A stretch of 64,000 nt of DNA from JAXMAO01 sp046350375 (GTDB lineage Bacteria > Planctomycetota > Phycisphaerae > UBA1845 > UTPLA1). This document shows, one piece after another, positions 29,175 through 37,086 of the stretch. Position numbers and translations under genes: made by a program. How positions within the stretch are numbered: position 1 is the first letter of the stretch; the number at the start of each line of letters is the position of its first letter. The notes beneath the pieces are model-generated. The model worked only from the letters and a program-made list of their open reading frames with translations. It was not told where the DNA came from and did no database searches. The DNA is taken from NCBI GenBank assembly GCA_046350375.1, contig JAXMAO010000006.1, forward strand, positions 184,046-248,045. Reading direction: 5' to 3'.

Positions 29175-29459
29175 CTAGCGGCCACCGCGGAAGTCTTGCA
29201 GCAGGTCGCGAACGTCGCGATGAAACAGCCGCCGCGTGGTGCGATCGACCTCGAACACGTGCAGGTCGCGATTGGCCAGGTCGATGATGTACAGCGCATC
29301 GTGGCTCTGCTGAATCACGCCTGAGACCATCAGGTAGTTCGCGGCCAGCGGCGCCGCCTGGGCGTAGGCCGCCGGCAGCCCGCCCGAAATCAGGACCAGC
29401 GTGGTCGCCAGAACCATGTTGAGTCCGACCAGCAGAACAATCAGCCCACGCTTTGACAT
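29175..29459 (-). CDS. Small exported protein, second of the paralogous pair
   Basis: 94 residues: a positively charged start, a hydrophobic stretch (5-34, ending A-A-Y-A-Q-A-A, a good signal peptidase I site), then about 60 residues with N-Y-L-M-V-S, Y-I-I-D-L-A-N, L-H-V-F-E-V-D and a basic-acidic helix ending R-G-G-R. It matches the downstream protein in strand order and in the Y-L-M-V and [IV]-D positions, so it is a diverged duplicate. GGAG lies eight bases before the ATG. Function unknown. Confidence 0.75.
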   Translation of the reverse strand: MSKRGLIVLLVGLNMVLATTLVLISGGLPAAYAQAAPLAANYLMVSGVIQQSHDALYIIDLANRDLHVFEVDRTTRRLFHRDVRDLLQDFRGGR

Positions 29460-29493
29460 TCGGAATCGCTCCGCACCGCACGCCTGGCCGCGG

Positions 29494-29742
29494 CTAGTCG
29501 AGATGTCCCCGCTTGCTGTTCTTGAAGGCGATCGCCAGGCAGGCGATCAGGAAGAAGGCCGCCAGTCCCCAGGCCGCCAGCGGCGTCTGGGGCTTCAGCA
29601 TGGTGACCGTTCCGCGTACCGCCTCGTCGTCCGGGTTCGGGTTCTGCGCCAGGCTGGGCGCGGCCGCGAGGCTCATTCCGGCGGCAATCAGCCCGGCCCA
29701 GATCGCACATCCGCGACGACGCAGTTCAATCACGCGGCCCAT
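29494..29742 (-). CDS. Small signal-peptide plus transmembrane protein
   Basis: 82 residues. An N-terminal hydrophobic segment (about 12-31) ends A-A-P-S-L-A-Q, probably a cleaved signal. The mature part begins with an acidic stretch and ends with a second hydrophobic helix (57-72) followed by K-N-S-K-R-G-H-L-D, so it would sit in the inner membrane with its tail inside. It is the first gene of the three-gene set and has a -10 box TATAAT 7 bases before the ATG at 29742, with no room for a ribosome-binding site. A GTG at 29733 is a possible alternative start. Function unknown. Confidence 0.7.
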   Translation of the reverse strand: MGRVIELRRRGCAIWAGLIAAGMSLAAAPSLAQNPNPDDEAVRGTVTMLKPQTPLAAWGLAAFFLIACLAIAFKNSKRGHLD

Positions 29743-29749
29743 GCGCGCA

Positions 29750-29777
29750 ATTATACGGCCGAGCCGCGCACCGTAAA
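29750..29777 (-). promoter_or_regulatory. Promoter of the small exported-protein operon, apparently leaderless
   Basis: On the minus strand TTTACG (29772-29777), 16 bases, then a perfect TATAAT (29750-29755). Only 7 bases remain before the ATG of the 82-residue protein. Confidence 0.6.
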
Positions 29778-29785
29778 GCCGCGAC

Positions 29786-30287
29786 TCACTCCGTCGGCCA
29801 GAGCACGTCGGGCGGCTTCGCGAGGCGGCGAAAGTCGGCCGTCGAGAGCGTCAGCGTTCCCCAGCGCGGCGAGCGCCGGCGCTGATGGGCGGCGTAGTCG
29901 TCGAGCCGCACGACGCGGAATGCATACGCCCGCCCCGCCAGCACGACGCCGTCGCCGTCGCAGGTCGTCTCGCCGACGCGCCAATAGGCGAAGGCGAAGG
30001 CGGGTTCAAACTGGTCGCCGAACACCTGCCGCCATTCGTCCAGCCCCGAAAGGTCGCCGCCGTCACCCAGCACTCGTACGATTCCTGCCGCTGCTTGGCA
30101 TGGCGAACTCGCTTGCGACCCTTCACCTCGACCAGGTAGTTCGGCCCGTCGACCGGATAGACGACGTAATCGAACACCTTCAGCCCGGGATTGCCCGGCA
30201 CGACCCGCCGCATCGACTCGACCGACACAAACGCCATTCCGCGGCGACAGGTAGGCCTCGAACGCCAGCTCGTAGGCTGCGTGGCAC
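29786..30287 (-). pseudogene. PD-(D/E)XK-type nuclease, broken by about three indels
   Basis: The reconstructed protein is about 165 residues. It opens H-A-A-Y-E-L-A-F-E-A-Y-L, then F-V-S-V-E-S, then F-D-Y-V-V-Y and Y-L-V-E-V-K-G-R-K, which together give the D...E-x-K catalytic pattern of PD-(D/E)XK nucleases. The end is R-A-Y-A-F-R-V-V-R-L-D-D-Y. These pieces sit in three frames. Breaks occur near the start (about 30285), near 30240 (two bases missing) and near 30060 (one base missing). A GTG at 30287 lies right after the hisS stop codon on the same strand, so the pair would be an operon. All segments remain well conserved, which favours sequencing error over decay. Such short nucleases occur in planctomycetes with unknown role. 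Confidence 0.65.
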
Positions 30288-30289
30288 GG

Positions 30290-31660
30290 CTAGTCGCGCG
30301 GCGGGCCCAGGTAGGCGGGTGGGTTCTGCATCAGCTCGTCGAGCGCCACCTCGCGTTGCTGGCCCGTGGACATGTCCTTCAGTTCCACGATGCCCTGCTC
30401 CATCGTTCGATCGCTGACGAACACGACAAACGCCGCGCCGCGCTCGGCAGCCTTCTGCATCTGCTTGCCGACGTTGCCGCTCTGGTGCGAGAACTCGGCC
30501 CGGTATCCGCCCCGCCGCAGCCCCCCCACCAGCCCGTGCTGCAAACGCTCGCGCTTTCGCTGCCGCGCGCCGGCCGCCTCGGGCGATTCTCCCTCGACCT
30601 TCGGCGCCACGCCGACCACGTACACCCCCCCGCCCGCGTGCGCCAGCTTCGGGACGCGCCCCAGGTCCGTCAGCAGCTCGAGCAGCACGACGTCGCCCAT
30701 GCCGAAGCCCGCCCCGGTCAGCCGCGGTCCCCCCACCGTCTCCAGCAAGTTGTCATAGCGCCCGCCGCCGCAGATCGCCCGCAGCGTCCCCGCGCGATCG
30801 TATGCCTCGAACACCACGCCGGTGTAATACGCCAGGCCGCGCACGACGTGCAGGTCGAGCTTGCAGTAATCGGCGATCCCGAAGTCGGTCAGCGACTCGA
30901 ACAGCCGCTCGATGTTCGCGGTGATGGCCGCGTCCAGCCCTGCCCCCCCGCCGCAGCGGGCGTTCAGGTCGGCCAGCGTGCTTGACCCCAGCACGCCCCA
31001 GATGTCGTCGTAGGCGCGCGACTCGGCGAACGCCTCGCCCCAGCGCCGCGCCATCTCCTCGCGCGGCAGCCGCGCCCCCTTGTCGAGCAGCGCAAACGCC
31101 GCGTCGAGCCGCTCGGGCGGCACGCGGGCGTAGTTCTGCAGGACCTGCTGAATCAGCCGCCGATCGCTGATGTGCACCGCCGCGTCGGCCGCCGTCAGAC
31201 CCAGTTCACGCAGGGCATCGACCGCGACGAAGATGCACTCGGCGTCCGCCAGCGGCCCTTCGACGCCCAAGATGTCCGCGTTCCACTGGTAGAACTCGCG
31301 CAGCCGCCCGCGTTGCGGCCGCTCGCCGCGATACATCCGCGGCAGGCAGAACCACTTGATCGGCCGAGGCAGCGAGCCGGCCCGCGCCGCGACCATCCGC
31401 GCCAGCGTGGGGGTCATCTCCGGGCGCAGCGCCAGCGAGCGTCCGCCGCGATCGGTGAGCGTGAAGAGCTGCTCGACGATCTCGTCGCCGCTCTTGCGGG
31501 TGTAGAGCTCGGTGTGTTCGAGCGTCGGGCCGTCGAACTCGTCGAACCCGTGCCGCAGCGACACCTGCCGCCACGTCTCGAGAATCGCCCCGACCGGCGC
31601 GTACTCTGCCGGATACAGGTCGCGTGTGCCCTTGACCGCTGGAATAGGTTGGTTCGCCAC
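30290..31660 (-). CDS. hisS: Histidine-tRNA ligase
   Basis: It charges tRNA-His. I start it at GTG 31660, giving 456 residues beginning V-A-N-Q-P-I-P-A-V-K-G-T-R-D-L-Y-P; the open frame runs further upstream but without family character. Class II motif 2 appears as L-R-P-E-M-T-P-T-L-A-R with P-R-M-Y-R-G-E-R-P-Q-R-G-R, the histidine-specific loop as V-R-G-L-A-Y-Y-T-G-V-V-F-E, and motif 3 as G-A-G-F-G-M-G. An insert near 330-355 is arginine- and glutamate-rich. It is divergent from rsmD across 93 bases, and the stop is followed at once by the broken nuclease gene. Confidence 0.96.
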   Translation of the reverse strand: MANQPIPAVKGTRDLYPAEYAPVGAILETWRQVSLRHGFDEFDGPTLEHTELYTRKSGDEIVEQLFTLTDRGGRSLALRPEMTPTLARMVAARAGSLPRPIKWFCLPRMYRGERPQRGRLREFYQWNADILGVEGPLADAECIFVAVDALRELGLTAADAAVHISDRRLIQQVLQNYARVPPERLDAAFALLDKGARLPREEMARRWGEAFAESRAYDDIWGVLGSSTLADLNARCGGGAGLDAAITANIERLFESLTDFGIADYCKLDLHVVRGLAYYTGVVFEAYDRAGTLRAICGGGRYDNLLETVGGPRLTGAGFGMGDVVLLELLTDLGRVPKLAHAGGGVYVVGVAPKVEGESPEAAGARQRKRERLQHGLVGGLRRGGYRAEFSHQSGNVGKQMQKAAERGAAFVVFVSDRTMEQGIVELKDMSTGQQREVALDELMQNPPAYLGPPRD

Positions 31661-31741
31661 GCGGATGAAACTACCCGCCCCACCGAAGTTTGGCGAGCGG
31701 TGACCCGGCCCGCGCCGGCCGCGCGACCGCGCGCCGCCGAG

Positions 31742-31753
31742 TATAATCGCGCA
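31742..31753 (+). promoter_or_regulatory. -10 box of rsmD, apparently leaderless
   Basis: TATAAT (31742-31747) is followed by 6 bases and then the rsmD ATG at 31754. No good -35 is visible. Read on the other strand the same bases give TATACT (31740-31745), which could serve the divergent hisS. Confidence 0.45.
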
Positions 31754-32353
31754 ATGCGCGTGATCGTCGGACGCCTCCGCGGACGAAAGCTGCGCGGCCC
31801 GAGCGGCGCCGCGACGCGACCCATTCTCGATCGCGTCAAGCAGGCGCTCTTCGACCGGCTCGGCGCCCGGTTCGGCCTCCCGGGCGAGATCCCCCCCATC
31901 GACGTGCTCGACCTCTTCGCGGGCGCCGGCGGCCTGGGCATCGAGGCGCTCTCGCGCGGCGCGCGGTCGGCAACGCTGGTCGAATGCGATCGCGCCGCGC
32001 TCGCCTGCCTGCGGGCCAACGTCGCCGATCTCGAGCTCGAGTCCGCCGCCCGAATCGTCGCCGCCCGGGCCGAAACGGCCGCCGTGCGACCGCCCGGCGC
32101 GGACCCGTTCGGCCTCGTCTTCCTCGACCCGCCCTACCCGATGAGCGCCGCGCTGACCGACGACTCGCCTCTCGGCCGCGTCTTGCACCGCCTCGCCGTC
32201 GAGCTGCCCGTCTCGCGCAACGCCCCACTGGTCTGGCGGTTCGATCGGGCGCTGGTGCCCGACCAGCTACTTCCGGGCGGCTGGACGATCGCCGAGCGCC
32301 ACGACTACGGCTCGATGTCGCTGGCGTTTCTGGCGCGCGGGGCGGCGGCATGA
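31754..32353 (+). CDS. rsmD: 16S rRNA (guanine-966-N2)-methyltransferase
   Basis: RsmD methylates a guanine in the 30S P-site region using S-adenosylmethionine. The 199-residue protein starts M-R-V-I-V-G-R-L-R-G-R-K-L-R, typical of the family, and has R-P-I-L-D-R-V-K-Q-A-L-F-D-R-L, then the SAM-binding D-L-F-A-G-A-G-G-L-G-I-E-A-L-S-R-G-A and the catalytic F-L-D-P-P-Y-P. The ATG at 31754 lies 6 bases after TATAAT, so its message is probably leaderless. The stop overlaps the next gene start (ATGA). Confidence 0.95.
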   Translation: MRVIVGRLRGRKLRGPSGAATRPILDRVKQALFDRLGARFGLPGEIPPIDVLDLFAGAGGLGIEALSRGARSATLVECDRAALACLRANVADLELESAARIVAARAETAAVRPPGADPFGLVFLDPPYPMSAALTDDSPLGRVLHRLAVELPVSRNAPLVWRFDRALVPDQLLPGGWTIAERHDYGSMSLAFLARGAAA

Positions 32354-33597
32354 GCGCGCCGCGCCCGATGACGCCGCGCATCGCCGCGCTGGGCATCGTC
32401 CGCCGCCTGCGCGACGCCGATCGACGGGCCTACTTCGCGGGCGGCTGCGTGCGCGACATGCTGCTGCGCCGCCGGCCCGACGACTACGACGTCGCCACCG
32501 ACGCCCGCCCCGAGGAGATCATCCGCCTCTTCCGGCGCACGCGGCAGGTCGGCGCCCAGTTTGGCGTCGTGCTGGTCGGCGCCGGGCCGCACTGGGTCGA
32601 AGTCGCGACCTTTCGCAGCGACGCCGCCTACTCCGACGGTCGCCACCCCGACGCGGTGCGCTTCAGCGAGCCGGCCGACGACGCCCAGCGGCGCGACTTC
32701 ACCATCAACGGCATGTTCTACGACCCGCTGGCGCGGCGCATCATCGACTACGTCGACGGGCAGCGCGACTTGGCGAGCGGCGTGATCCGCGCCATCGGCG
32801 AGCCGCAGCGCCGCTTCGAGGAAGACCACCTCCGCATGCTTCGCGCGGTTCGGTTCGCGGCGCGGCTGGGCTTTCCGATCGAGTCGAAGACGCGCGCCGC
32901 CATCGGACGCAACGCGCCGCACATCGCGCGCGTCTCGCCGGAACGCATCTTCGAAGAGCTGTCGTCGATCCTCAGCCATCCGTCGCGCGCCGCCGGCTGG
33001 CGCGACGCGTGCGAGCTGCGGCTGCTCCCGCACCTGTGGGCCGGCGCGGCCTCCCTGGCGCGCGATGCGCGGCTCATCGAACGCCGCCTCGCCGCCCTGC
33101 CGCGCCGCGCCCCGGTCGAGCTGGCCTTCGCCGCGATCCTGCTCGGCCGGCCCGCCGCCGAGCTGCACGCCACCGCCCGCGCGCTGCGGACGAGCAACGA
33201 CACCCGCGTTGCCATCGCCTGGCTGGTGGAGCGCGCCGCAGTGCTGCCCGAGCTGCCGCGCCGCGAAGTCGCCGATCTGAAGCTGCTCATGGCCCATCCG
33301 CGATTCGGCGAACTGCTCGCCCTCCACACCGCCGAGCTGGCGGCGCGCGGCCAATCGCCCGCTCCCTGCCGCGCCTTGCTGCGCCGTGCCCGTGCCATTC
33401 CGCACAGCGAGGTCGCCCCCCCACCGCTGCTCTCGGGCGACGACCTGGCGGCGCTTCATCTGCCCGCCGGGCCGGCCTATCGCGTCATCCTCGAACGCGT
33501 CTACCGCGCCCAACTCAACGGCCAACTCCGCGACCGGACGGCCGCCCGCGCGCTGGCGCGACAGCTGATTTCCGAACTGCGACCCGCCGCGCATTGA
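32350..33597 (+). CDS. CCA-adding enzyme / poly(A) polymerase family nucleotidyltransferase
   Basis: A class II nucleotidyltransferase of 415 residues that either repairs tRNA CCA ends or adds poly(A). The head domain has Y-F-A-G-G-C-V-R-D-M-L-L and the catalytic D-D-Y-D-V-A-T; R-R-D-F-T-I-N-G-M-F-Y-D and the neck E-D-H-L-R-M-L-R-A-V-R-F-A-A-R follow. The C-terminal 150 residues are helical and poorly conserved. The tRNA in this window lacks an encoded CCA, so a CCA-adding role is reasonable, but the two activities cannot be separated by eye. ATG 32350 overlaps the rsmD stop, showing coupling. Confidence 0.9.
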   Translation: MSAPRPMTPRIAALGIVRRLRDADRRAYFAGGCVRDMLLRRRPDDYDVATDARPEEIIRLFRRTRQVGAQFGVVLVGAGPHWVEVATFRSDAAYSDGRHPDAVRFSEPADDAQRRDFTINGMFYDPLARRIIDYVDGQRDLASGVIRAIGEPQRRFEEDHLRMLRAVRFAARLGFPIESKTRAAIGRNAPHIARVSPERIFEELSSILSHPSRAAGWRDACELRLLPHLWAGAASLARDARLIERRLAALPRRAPVELAFAAILLGRPAAELHATARALRTSNDTRVAIAWLVERAAVLPELPRREVADLKLLMAHPRFGELLALHTAELAARGQSPAPCRALLRRARAIPHSEVAPPPLLSGDDLAALHLPAGPAYRVILERVYRAQLNGQLRDRTAARALARQLISELRPAAH

Positions 33598-33623
33598 CCT
33601 GCCACGGCCAGATTTCGTACAGT
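33594..33623 (+). promoter_or_regulatory. Probable promoter of the propeller-dockerin protein gene
   Basis: TTGACC (33594-33599), 18 bases, TACAGT (33618-33623). The -35 overlaps the stop codon of the preceding gene. The leader would be about 95 bases. Confidence 0.45.
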
Positions 33624-33722
33624 GTCGAACGGCTCGACGCCATTCGTCCCGGCATGCCGCGGGTGGCGCTCGACCGCTCCAACTGCCCGGGGTCCGGGTC
33701 CAACTCTGGAAAGGGGTTCCCC

Positions 33723-35348
33723 ATGTTCCATCACCGCACACGCGCGCTGTTGCTGTCGGCGTTCGCCGTGGTCGTCGCCGCGCGAACGGCCTCCGCCCAG
33801 TGGAACGCCAACGCCGCGCTGAACACGGTCATCGCCGCGGCCGCCGACGATCAGACTCAGGCCAAGGTTCGCAACGCGGCTGGCGGCGGCACCTACATCA
33901 GCTGGTTCGACAACCGCGCCGGCGGATACGACCCCTACCTGCAGCGCCTCGACCGCAACGGCAACCCGCAGTGGGCCGCAAACGGCGTGCTGGTCCGCGA
34001 CCGCTCGGTCAGCTCGACCGAGGACTACGGGCTGGCGATCGACGCCTCCGACAACGCCGTGCTCATTTACGAAACGGTCAATTTCTCCGAGCTCGCGGCC
34101 CAGAAGGTCGACTCCGCCGGAAACCTGCAATGGGGCGCCAACGGCGTCGTCTTCGCCACGCCTGGCGGCAGCCACAACCCCAAGGTCGCCGCCACCAGCG
34201 ACGGCTACTACGTCGTCGGCTGGATCGAGGGGCTGAACATCGTGCTGCACAAGCTCGATTCCGCCGGCGTCGATCAGTGGGGACCGGGCGGCGTGGTCCT
34301 CTCCGACCCGCCTATGCCCACCAGCCGCGCCTACCAGTTGTGCGACATCCAGCCCGGCGACGCCGGCAGTGTCATCGTCAACTGGGCCCGCTGCACCGGC
34401 AGCAACTGCATTACCAGCAACCGCCACCTCTACTGCCAGAAGCTCAGCCCGGCCGGCGCGCCGCAGTGGAACGCGGGCAGCCCGCGCATCATCTACGACG
34501 GCGGCACGCTGCCTGTCCAGGCCTTCCCGACGTTTCTGCCCGACGGCGCCGGCGGCGCGGTCTTCGGCTGGTATGAAAGCAGCGGCTCGACGCTCGCTTA
34601 CGTGCAGCACGTCAACTCCGCCGGCATCGAGCTCTTTGCCCACAACGGCACGCCCGTCACCGTCGCCACGGCCGGCCGCATGCGAATCTCCGCCGGGCTC
34701 TCTTACGACCCGATCGCCGACGAAAGCTTCCTCGTCTGGTCCGAAGTGACCGTTCCGACGCAGAACATGTGGGGCGTGCGCGCCCAGCGCATCTCGTCGG
34801 CCGGCGCGCGAATGTGGGGCGACGAGGGCGTCTCCATCATGCCGCTCAACAGCAATCAGAGCTCGTTCGCCCAGTCGGTCGCCTACGGCGGCGGCTGCAT
34901 CGCCTACTGGTTCGACGCCCGCTCGGTCACCACCGGCGTCGTGCTCGGTTCCCGGCTGAACGCGGCCGGCTCCGCGGTCTGGACGCCGTCCAACATCGAG
35001 GCCTGCTCGCGCGACGCCGGCAAGGGCCGCCTCGCGTCGATCATCGACGGCTGCGGCATGAGCAAGCTGGCCTGGTCCGACGGCCCGTCGGGCGGCGGGC
35101 AGGACCTCTACGCGCAGAACGTCTGGCCCGGCGGGCAGCTCGGGCCGCGCTCGGTCATCCCCGGCGACGTCAACTGCGATTTCAAGGTGGACGCGCTCGA
35201 CGTGCCGATCTTCATCGCCGCCCTGCTCGACCCCGCGAGCCACGCGGCCATCGCCATCTGCTGCAACGTCAGCAACGCCGACGTGAACGGCGACACGCTC
35301 ATCAACGGCGACGACTGCGCCGGGTTCGTCGACGCGCTGATTCCATAG
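33723..35348 (+). CDS. Exported seven-repeat propeller-like protein with C-terminal dockerin-like domain
   Basis: 541 residues. A signal peptide (about 6-25, ending T-A-S-A-Q) is followed by at least seven copies of a motif of the form [LVI]-[DSN]-x-[AN]-G-x-x-x-W/F-x-x-x-G, for example D-R-N-G-N-P-Q-W, D-S-A-G-N-L-Q-W and S-P-A-G-A-P-Q-W, spaced about 50-65 residues apart. Seven blades would close a beta propeller; that fold is inferred. The last 60 residues hold two calcium-loop repeats, D-V-N-C-D-F-K-V-D and D-V-N-G-D-T-L-I-N-G-D-D, each followed by a short helix, the dockerin type I pattern common in planctomycetes. The ATG has GGAAAGGGG before it. Likely secreted; partner unknown. Confidence 0.88.
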   Translation: MFHHRTRALLLSAFAVVVAARTASAQWNANAALNTVIAAAADDQTQAKVRNAAGGGTYISWFDNRAGGYDPYLQRLDRNGNPQWAANGVLVRDRSVSSTEDYGLAIDASDNAVLIYETVNFSELAAQKVDSAGNLQWGANGVVFATPGGSHNPKVAATSDGYYVVGWIEGLNIVLHKLDSAGVDQWGPGGVVLSDPPMPTSRAYQLCDIQPGDAGSVIVNWARCTGSNCITSNRHLYCQKLSPAGAPQWNAGSPRIIYDGGTLPVQAFPTFLPDGAGGAVFGWYESSGSTLAYVQHVNSAGIELFAHNGTPVTVATAGRMRISAGLSYDPIADESFLVWSEVTVPTQNMWGVRAQRISSAGARMWGDEGVSIMPLNSNQSSFAQSVAYGGGCIAYWFDARSVTTGVVLGSRLNAAGSAVWTPSNIEACSRDAGKGRLASIIDGCGMSKLAWSDGPSGGGQDLYAQNVWPGGQLGPRSVIPGDVNCDFKVDALDVPIFIAALLDPASHAAIAICCNVSNADVNGDTLINGDDCAGFVDALIP

Positions 35349-35373
35349 CGCGCCGCCGCGGCGAGAAGAAAAC

Positions 35374-37050
35374 TCAGCCCGGTATGCTCACGCCGCGCTC
35401 GGCCGCCACCGCGCGCGCCTGCTCGTACCCCGCGTCGACGTGCCGAAACACGCCGAACGCCGGATCGCACGTCAGCACGCGCTGAAGCCGTTTGGCCGCC
35501 TCGGGCGTGCCGTCCGCCACGATCACCTGCCCGGCGTGCAGCGAATAGCCGATGCCCACTCCCCCGCCGTGGTGATAGCTCACCCAGCTCGCGCCGCAGG
35601 CGGTGTTCGCCAGGGCGTTGAGAATCGGCCAGTCGGCAATCGCGTCCGACCCGTCGCGCATCCCCTCCGTCTCGCGGTTCGGGCTGGCGACCGAGCCGCA
35701 ATCGAGATGATCGCGCCCGATCACGATCGGCGCCTTGACGCGCCCGCAACGCACCAGTTCGTTGAACGCCACCCCGGCCTTCGCCCGCTCGCCGTACCCC
35801 AGCCAGCAGATGCGCGCCGGCAGCCCCTGAAACGCCACCCGCTCCGACGCCAGCCGGATCCACCGCGCCAGGTGCGCCTTTTCCGGAAACAGCCGCAGGA
35901 TTTCCGCGTCGGTCGCGGCGATGTCTGCCGGATCGCCCGACAGCGCCACCCACCGGAATGGCCCGGCCCCTTCGCAGAACAGCGGCCGGATGTACTCGGG
36001 CACGAATCCGGGAATCTCGAACGCGTCCGTCACGCCGGCCTCCTGGGCCCGCGCGCGAATGTTGTTGCCATAGTCGAACGTGATCGCCCCTGCCCGCTTC
36101 AGCGCCAGCATCGCCTGCACGTGGGCCGCCATCGCCGCATAGGAGCGCCGTGTGTACTCAGCCGGGTCGCGACCGCGCAGCGCCACCGCCGCGTCGAGCG
36201 TCATCCCGTTCGGCACGTAGCCGTTCAGCGGATCGTGCGCGCTGGTCTGGTCGGTCAGCAGATCGGGCACCACGCCGCGCCGCGCCAGCTCGGGCAGCAC
36301 GTCGGCCGCATTCGCGCGCAGCGCCACCGACACCGCCGCACGCGTCCGCCGCGCCTCGTCAATCCACCGCAGCGCCTCGTCGAGCGACTCGGTCGTCCGG
36401 TCGACGTAGCGCGTCTCCAGCCGCCGTCGGATCCGCTGCGGATCGACCTCGACCGCCAGGCAGGCCGCGCCGTTCATGGTCGCCGCCAGCGGCTGCGCCC
36501 CGCCCATGCCGCCCAGCCCGGCCGTCAGAATCCATCGGCCGGACAGGTCGCCGGAAAAGTGCCGCTGCCCGGCCGCCGCGAACGTCTCGTAGGTGCCCTG
36601 CAGAATTCCCTGCGTGCCGATGTAGATCCAGCTCCCGGCGGTCATCTGGCCGTACATGGTCAGCCCGGCCGCCTCCAGCCGCGAAAACTCGTCCAGCGTC
36701 GCCCACTTCGGCACCAGGTTGCTGTTGGCAATCAGCACACGCGGCGCGTCGGCGTGCGTTCGGATCACCCCCACCGCGCGGCCCGACTGCACCAGCAGCG
36801 TCTCGTCGTTCTCCAGCGCCTGCAGCGCCCGCACGATGCGATCAAAATCTTCCCAGCTCCGGGCCGCCTTGCCGCGACCGCCGTAGACGATCAGCTCGTC
36901 CGGCCGCTCGGCCACGTCCGGGTCGAGGTTGTTGTGCAGCATCCGCAGCGCGGCTTCCTGAATCCACCCCTTGCAGGTTCGCTGCGTGCCGCGCGGGGCG
37001 TGAATCGTCCGCGCGCCGCCCACCGGTACACTCGCTGCTGAGCTGTGCAT
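35374..37050 (-). CDS. hutU: Urocanate hydratase
   Basis: The second step of histidine breakdown: urocanate to imidazolonepropionate, with tightly bound NAD+. The 558-residue length is normal. Visible signatures are G-R-G-K-A-A-R-S-W near residue 60, T-A-G-L-G-G-M-G-G-A-Q-P-L-A for the NAD site, D-Q-T-S-A-H-D-P-L-N-G-Y, and the late L-D-C-G-S-V-A-S-P with S-Y-H-H-G-G-G-V-G-I-G-Y-S. GGAG is eight bases before the ATG. It follows hutH by 36 bases, so the two are an operon. hutI and hutG are not in the window. Confidence 0.97.
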   Translation of the reverse strand: MHSSAASVPVGGARTIHAPRGTQRTCKGWIQEAALRMLHNNLDPDVAERPDELIVYGGRGKAARSWEDFDRIVRALQALENDETLLVQSGRAVGVIRTHADAPRVLIANSNLVPKWATLDEFSRLEAAGLTMYGQMTAGSWIYIGTQGILQGTYETFAAAGQRHFSGDLSGRWILTAGLGGMGGAQPLAATMNGAACLAVEVDPQRIRRRLETRYVDRTTESLDEALRWIDEARRTRAAVSVALRANAADVLPELARRGVVPDLLTDQTSAHDPLNGYVPNGMTLDAAVALRGRDPAEYTRRSYAAMAAHVQAMLALKRAGAITFDYGNNIRARAQEAGVTDAFEIPGFVPEYIRPLFCEGAGPFRWVALSGDPADIAATDAEILRLFPEKAHLARWIRLASERVAFQGLPARICWLGYGERAKAGVAFNELVRCGRVKAPIVIGRDHLDCGSVASPNRETEGMRDGSDAIADWPILNALANTACGASWVSYHHGGGVGIGYSLHAGQVIVADGTPEAAKRLQRVLTCDPAFGVFRHVDAGYEQARAVAAERGVSIPG

Positions 37051-37086
37051 GGCCGTTGCTCCTGTCGAACGTCGCCGGCGCGACGG

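Noticed and set aside
31984..33597. Longer reading of the nucleotidyltransferase starting inside rsmD
   Set aside because: The family sequence begins only after the ATG at 32350, which overlaps the rsmD stop. The earlier residues are an off-frame reading of rsmD.
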